The notes under the pieces: model-generated
Told to the model about the DNA's origin: nothing
What the model saw: the letters and a program-made list of their open reading frames with translations, nothing else
Databases searched by the model: none
Part shown: positions 7,349 through 13,002 of the stretch, piece by piece
How the letters are laid out: every line of letters begins with the position of its first letter
How positions within the stretch are numbered: position 1 is the stretch's first letter
Position numbers and translations under genes: made by a program
Origin: Saccoglossus kowalevskii
Taxonomy: Eukaryota > Hemichordata > Enteropneusta > Harrimaniidae
DNA: 13,002 nucleotides
Assembly (NCBI RefSeq): GCF_000003605.2
Contig: NW_003148771.1
Coordinates: 631,602-644,603, forward strand
Direction: 5' to 3'

Positions 7349-7651
7349 GGGATAGATCGTCCCCCTAAAATACCTATCAACGATTACATCATCGGTAAAC
7401 TGACCAAAGAAGATGGAAGATTGTGTTATATGTTGTACCCAAAGAACAAATTTAACACAGGTTTCAAGAAAAAAGCATCAAACACGCTATACGCAAACGA
7501 CGTTCACGATGGCGGGGTCGCAATCGATGTCGGCATGGCCAAAAATTATAAAAAGAGTCGCAACTGGTTGAGAGTGAGGAGTTTTCTGGATAAAGGGGAG
7601 CTAATATACAAAAAGAAAAACTATTGCGGATTCCTGCATGTTATACCGTAG
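7310..7651 (+). pseudogene. Copy 2 of the small gene's 3' end, fused in frame to LINE sequence
   Basis: The frame is open from 7310 (TTG, right after TAG at 7304-7306) to the stop at 7649-7651. Bases up to 7348 encode LSYAFNKFFVDI, the conserved motif just before a LINE reverse transcriptase; from 7349 the frame is that of the small gene (GIDRPP onward). There is no ATG before the internal Met of YMLYP, and the gene's leader and first cysteine are absent, so it cannot make the normal protein by itself. It could be used only as a spliced-in alternative last exon; CCTAG at 7302-7306 is a weak acceptor candidate in a suitable frame. It differs from copy 1 by one amino acid (Val to Ala) within a cluster of three C/T changes. 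Confidence 0.65.
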
Positions 7652-9312
7652 ATTGAAAGATGTGACAGTCGAGGAATTGGGCGTGAACGTGGAACACTCC
7701 AGGGAACACTGCTAAGTTATCTGGACTATACTAACTAAACGCTGAATTGTTCACCAATATTAATCTTCACTGGACTAGGGGGTCTAACGACCTGCACTAA
7801 CTTATTATGCTGAAGTCCACCCTAGCGTCGTTTTAGCCTGACTGATCTTTATTTGCCATACGCCGCTGCCGTGTATTTTGCAAATTCGATTTCACAATTA
7901 AAAAGTTTTAAAAAAAGTTTTCGAAAATCATGGGCAGTTCGAAATGTGTGCAATACGATTGCGAGGTCGGCGCTGAGCGACTCCGTTACGCATGCACGCA
8001 CCTACGCACGCACACACACGCACGCACTGCGTGCCAACTGCCCCAAAGTAGATTTCCTATTATCAATTTTTCTTTTTTTAAAAATAAAAACCATTCTGAG
8101 TTTAAGTTGCTAATTAGATCGCAAAAAATGTGTAATCGTGTAAATCGAGATGACCACGAACAAACATTTTGTGATCAAGGCTTATTTTTTCGAACACTGC
8201 ACTAATCTGTGTTTTAGTCTTATAATTTGTATATATACGAGGCGTATGGTCTTATTGAAAGTATGCATTCATCGGAATGTATATAAATTAGCCCGGTTAT
8301 TACAATAAAAATTACAAATATTTTATAAATTAACGTTAAAAATGCGATAGAGGCGAGAATGCATGGTTTGTGTCGTTAATGTTTGACACTGTGTTTTGAT
8401 ATACATGTATTAGCATCGACATTCCATCTAAATTTAATATGTTGTTGGTTTATTATACAGGAAACCAAACACTGATCACGACGAATTCGAAGTGAGTTTA
8501 ATGAGTGTTTTATCCCAGCTTAAAATAAATAAACATAATTGTATCCGTATGAGCGATTTCAATGTCGATGTATCAAAGCATTTCCTCTAAAACTGGTGAT
8601 TTCGTTTCAAACATCCAAAGCCTATATTTAAATCAACTCATTACTGATCCCACACGTGTTACAAAAAACAGTAATTCTACAATAGATCATGTTTATAATA
8701 ATATCAACTCCTGTTGTACAAATATCTGAGTTATAACCATTGATATCTCAGATCACTTCTCAATTTATGCCACTTTCAAAAATGTTCTTTGTAAATCTTC
8801 ACCACACAAAATTAAAATAACGTATCGAGATTTTAGAAAGTTTAACCTGACCGATGTAAACCTCAGTTGAATTGATATTTACACACGTAGCGATATAAAC
8901 ACCTCTTTCAACATGTTTTATTGAACGTCAATACAATGTGTCATTGGTCAAGACAAATGTAAACTGTACCGGTAACAAAAACACCAAACATTAGATTACA
9001 CCAACTATTAAAAATCAATCAAAACTAAGCATAAACTTACTCAAACGTGATTCTAACAAACTATGCTAAACAACATCTAACATACTATAGAAATTAATAT
9101 CCTTACAAGTATACTTCGCAAAGTTGACAAATATTACCAAATTACCAAAATGATACAAGAAAGACATGGGACACAGTGAATAAAATTATTGGCCTGGTCA
9201 TAAACATGACGCTCTCGAAAGACATGACAATCAATTCAGATGCTTGCAACACAATCTTACGTAATCCTAGGATTTGTTAAGTTACGCATTCAACAAGTTT
9301 TTTGTTGATATT
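7349..9312 (+). repeat. Array unit 2 (1964 bp)
   Basis: Same content as unit 1: gene end 7349-7651, flank, AATAAA at 8304-8309, LINE fragment from 8412. It has C at the three positions where unit 1 has T (5523, 5528, 5530), and C at 8034, 8579 and G at 8604. Confidence 0.9.
8412..9312 (+). mobile_element. LINE endonuclease fragment, unit 2
   Basis: Same dead fragment as in unit 1, with the same frame breaks and stops. It ends at FNKFFVDI, where the next gene-end copy begins at 9313. Confidence 0.8.
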
Positions 9313-9616
9313 GGGATAGATCGTCCCCCTAAAATACCTATCAACGATTACATCATCGGTAAACTGACCAAAGAAGATGGAAGATTGTGTTATATGTTGT
9401 ACCCAAAGAACAAATTTAACACAGGTTTCAAGAAAAAAGCATCAAACACGCTATACGCAAACGACGTTCACGATGGCGGGGTCGCAATCGATGTCGGCAT
9501 GGCCCAAAAATTATAAAAAGAGTCGCAACTGGTTGAGAGTGAGGAGTTTTCTGGATAAAGGGGAGCTAATATACAAAAAGAAAAACTATTGCGGATTCCT
9601 GCATGTTATACCGTAG
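9274..9616 (+). pseudogene. Copy 3 of the gene end, frameshifted
   Basis: Same LINE/gene fusion as copy 2, but with an extra C in GGCCCAAAAA (9501-9510). The frame therefore ends early at a TAA (9514-9516), about 80 codons in, and the downstream part is open only in another frame to 9616. An insertion in a C run next to an A run could be a sequencing error, so reads are needed before calling it a real mutation. Confidence 0.65.
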
Positions 9617-11283
9617 ATTGAAAGATGTGACAGTCGAGGAATTGGGCGTGAACGTGGAACACTCCAGGGAACACTGCTAAGTTATCTGGACTATACTAAC
9701 TAAACGCTGAATTGTTCACCAATATTAATCTTCACTGGACTAGGGGGTCTAACGACCTGCACTAACTTATTATGCTGAAGTCCACCCTAGTGTCGTTTTA
9801 GCCTGACTGATCTTTATTTGCCATACGCCGCTGCCGTGTATTTTGCAAATTCGATTTCACAATTAAAAAGTTTTAAAAAAAGTTTTCGAAAATCATGGGC
9901 AGTTCGAAATGTGTGCAATATAAATACGATTGCGAGGTCGGCGCTGAGCGACTCCGTTACGCATGCACGCACCTACGCACGCACACACACGCACGCACTG
10001 CGTGCCAACTGCCCCAAAGTAGATTTCCTATTATCAATTTTTCTTTTTTTAAAAATAAAAACCATTCTGAGTTTAAGTTGCTAATTAGATCGCAAAAAAT
10101 GTGTAATCGTGTAAATCGAGATGACCACGAACAAACATTTTGTGATCAAGGCTTATTTTTTCGAACACTGCACTAATCTGTGTTTTAGTCTTATAATTTG
10201 TATATATACGAGGCGTATGGTCTTATTGAAAGTATGCATTCATCGGAATGTATATAAATTAGCCCGGTTATTACAATAAAAATTACAAATATTTTATAAA
10301 TTAACGTTAAAAATGCGATAGAGGCGAGAATGCATGGTTTGTGTCGTTAATGTTTGACACTGTGTTTTGATATACATGTATTAGCATCGACATTCCATCT
10401 AAATTTAATATGTTGTTGGTTTATTATACAGGAAACCAAACACTGATCACGACGAATTCGAAGTGAGTTTAATGAGTGTTTTATCCCAGCTTAAAATAAA
10501 TAAACATAATTGTATCCGTATGAGCGATTTCAATGTCGATGTATCAAAGCATTTCCTCTAAAACTGGTGATTTCGTTTCAAACATCCAAAGCCTATATTT
10601 AAATCAACTCATTACTGATCCCACACGTGTTACAAAAAACAGTAATTCTACAATAGATCATGTTTATAATAATATCAACTCCTGTTGTACAAATATCTGA
10701 GTTATAACCATTGATATCTCAGATCACTTCTCAATTTATGCCACTTTCAAAAATGTTCTTTGTAAATCTTCACCACACAAAATTAAAATAACGTATCGAG
10801 ATTTTAGAAAGTTTAACCTGACCGATGTAAACCTCAGTTGAATTGATATTTACACACGTAGCGATATAAACACCTCTTTCAACATGTTTTATTGAACGTC
10901 AATACAATGTGTCATTGGTCAAGACAAATGTAAACTGTACCGGTAACAAAAACACCAAACATTAGATTACACCAACTATTAAAAATCAATCAAAACTAAG
11001 CATAAACTTACTCAAACGTGATTCTAACAAACTATGCTAAACAACATCTAACATACTATAGAAATTAATATCCTTACAAGTATACTTCGCAAAGTTGACA
11101 AATATTACCAAATTACCAAAATGATACAAGAAAGACATGGGACACAGTGAATAAAATTATTGGCCTGGTCATAAACATGACGCTCTCGAAAGACATGACA
11201 ATCAATTCAGATGCTTGCAACACAATCTTACGTAATCCTAGGATTTGTTAAGTTACACATTCAACAAGTTTTTTGTTGATATT
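9313..11283 (+). repeat. Array unit 3 (1971 bp)
   Basis: Seven bases longer than units 1 and 2: one extra C at 9503-9505 and a six-base insertion (TAAATA, about 9921-9926) beside GTGCAATA. It also has T at 9791 where the others have C, and A at 11257 near its end. AATAAA lies at 10275-10280. Confidence 0.9.
10383..11283 (+). mobile_element. LINE endonuclease fragment, unit 3
   Basis: Same dead fragment and same stops as units 1 and 2. Near the right end the A at 11257 changes the Ala before FNKFFVDIG to Thr. Confidence 0.8.
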
Positions 11284-11586
11284 GGGATAGATCGTCCCCC
11301 TAAAATACCTATCAACGATTACATCATCGGTAAACTGACCAAAGAAGATGGAAGATTGTGTTATATGTTGTACCCAAAGAACAAATTTAACACAGGTTTC
11401 AAGAAAAAAGCATCAAACACGCTATACGCAAACGACGTTCACGATGGCGGGGTCGCAATCGATGTCGGCATGGCCAAAAATTATAAAAAGAGTCGCAACT
11501 GGTTGAGAGTGAGGAGTTTTCTGGATAAAGGGGAGCTAATATACAAAAAGAAAAACTATTGCGGATTCCTGCATGTTATACCGTAG
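11245..11586 (+). pseudogene. Copy 4 of the gene end, LINE-fused, frame intact
   Basis: Opens at 11245 (TTG) as LSYTFNKFFVDIG and joins the gene frame at 11284, ending in TAG at 11584-11586. From GIDRPP on the protein is the same as copy 2. As in copies 2 and 3 there is no usable upstream ATG and no leader, so it is a truncated copy unless spliced to an upstream exon. Confidence 0.65.
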
Positions 11587-13002
11587 ATTGAAAGATGTGA
11601 CAGTCGAGGAATTGGGCGTGAACGTGGAACACTCCAGGGAACACTGCTAAGTTATCTGGACTATACTAACTAAACGCTGAATTGTTCACCAATATTAATC
11701 TTCACTGGACTAGGGGGTCTAACGACCTGCACTAACTTATTATGCTGAAGTCCACCCTAGCGTCGTTTTAGCCTGACTGATCTTTATTTGCCATACGCCG
11801 CTGCCGTGTATTTTGCAAATTCGATTTCACAATTAAAAAGTTTTAAAAAAAGTTTTCGAAAATCATGGGCAGTTCGAAATGTGTGCAATACGATTGCGAG
11901 GTCGGCGCTGAGCGACTCCGTTACGCATGCACGCACCTACGCACGCACACACACGCACGCACTGCGTGTCAACTGCCCCAAGTAGATTTCCTATTATCAA
12001 TTTTTCTTTTTTTAAAAATAAAAACCATTCTGAGTTTAAGTTGCTAATTAGATCGCAAAAAATGTGTAATCGTGTAAATCGAGATGACCACGAACAAACA
12101 TTTTGTGATCAAGGCTTATTTTTTCGAACACTGCACTAATCTGTGTTTTAGTCTTATAATTTGTATATATACGAGGCGTATGGTCTTATTGAAAGTATGC
12201 ATTCATCGGAATGTATATAAATTAGCCCGGTTATTACAATAAAAATTACAAATATTTTATAAATTAACGTTAAAAATGCGATAGAGGCGAGAATGCATGG
12301 TTTGTGTCGTTAATGTTTGACACTGTGTTTTGATATACATGTATTAGCATCGACATTCCATCTAAATTTAATATGTTGTTGGTTTATTATACAGGAAACC
12401 AAACACTGATCACGACGAATTCGAAGTGAGTTTAATGAGTGTTTTATCCCAGCTTAAAATAAATAAACATAATTGTATCCGTATGAGCGATTTCAATGTC
12501 GATGTATCAAAGCATTTCCTCTAAAACTGGTGATTTCGTTTCAAACATCCAAAGCCTATATTTAAATCAACTCATTACTGATCCCACACGTGTTACAAAA
12601 AACAGTAATTCTACAATAGATCATGTTTATAATAATATCAACTCCTGTTGTACAAATATCTGAGTTATAACCATTGATATCTCAGATCACTTCTCAATTT
12701 ATGCCACTTTCAAAAATGTTCTTTGTAAATCTTCACCACACAAAATTAAAATAACGTATCGAGATTTTAGAAAGTTTAACCTGACCGATGTAAACCTCAG
12801 TTGAATTGATAGCGATATAAACACCTCTTTCAACATGTTTTATTGAACGTCAATACAATGTGTCATTGGTCAAGACAAATGTAAACTGTACCGGTAACAA
12901 AAACACCAAACATTGGATTACACCAACTATTAAAAATCAATCAAAACTAAGCATAAACTTACTCAAACGTGATTCTAACAAACTATGCTAAACAACATCT
13001 AA
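11284..13002 (+). repeat. Array unit 4 (incomplete, cut by window end)
   Basis: 1719 bp are present. Private changes are loss of one A in CCCCAAAG (near 11980-11983), a 12-bp deletion after TTGAATTGAT at 12810/12811, and G at 12915. T at 11969 matches unit 1, not units 2 and 3. AATAAA lies at 12238-12243. Confidence 0.9.
12346..13002 (+). mobile_element. LINE endonuclease fragment, unit 4 (cut by window end)
   Basis: Same fragment as in the other units, with a private 12-bp in-frame deletion after the RDFRKFN region. The window ends inside the linker before the reverse transcriptase, so whether a fifth junction or the original LINE continuation follows cannot be seen. Confidence 0.75.

Larger units (their letters stand above)
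5385..13002 (+). repeat. Composite head-to-tail tandem array, about 1.96-kb unit
   Basis: The sequence starting GGGATAGATCGTCCCC recurs at 5385, 7349, 9313 and 11284, giving periods of 1964, 1964 and 1971 bp. The window ends inside the fourth unit. Units are near-identical: only about six substitutions were seen by eye between units 1 and 2. Each unit contains, in order, the 3' end of the small gene, a 3' flank with a CA/CG tract and AATAAA, and a dead LINE fragment. All units face the same way. The true copy number is unknown because the right end lies outside the window. Confidence 0.95.

Noticed and set aside
5385-13002. CRISPR array or bacterial tandem operon
   Set aside because: The repeat is about 2 kb with no short repeat/spacer structure, and the surroundings are animal-like with LINE remains.

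Overview
This window looks like AT-rich animal nuclear DNA: long non-coding stretches, poly(A)-tailed retro-insertions, small inverted-repeat elements, remains of a CR1/L2/jockey-like LINE and splice-like exon edges. There is nothing bacterial in it (no operons, ribosome binding sites or dense coding). A marine invertebrate, perhaps a mollusc, is a reasonable guess, but the sequence does not prove it.

Positions 1-5250 are essentially single-copy non-coding DNA with three small mobile elements. A poly(A)-tailed retro-insertion (822-1144) is flanked by a perfect 11-bp direct repeat. A 157-bp MITE (1600-1756) has 28-bp inverted ends and sits between two TTAA sites. A hAT-like non-autonomous element lies at about 4672-4898. 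A few promoter-like motifs occur: an AAGATGGCGGC element at 3441, and a CCAAT box plus a perfect TGACGTCA at 4925-4952, about 300 bp before the only plausible gene.

That gene (about 5258-5687) encodes a small, lysine-rich protein I do not recognise, with three cysteines after a hydrophobic leader. Its start is uncertain. The best-placed ATG (5258) opens a leader-like peptide in the wrong frame, and the long frame either begins at ATG 5295 or is an exon after an acceptor-like site ending at 5323.

From 5385 to the window end there is a head-to-tail tandem array with a unit of 1964 bp (1971 bp in unit 3). Three full units and most of a fourth are present, differing at only a handful of bases. 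Each unit holds the last about 100 codons of the gene, its 3' flank with a polyadenylation-signal-like AATAAA, and a dead LINE fragment. That fragment runs from the C-terminal half of the APE-type endonuclease domain to just before the reverse transcriptase. At each of the three visible unit junctions (7348/7349, 9312/9313, 11283/11284) the LINE reading frame FNKFFVDIG runs straight into the gene's reading frame at GIDRPP, making an in-frame LINE/host chimera. The LINE carries the same frameshifts and stops in every copy, so it was dead before the array was amplified. The array is therefore young (or partly an assembly product) and multiplies a truncated gene end together with its neighbouring LINE remnant.
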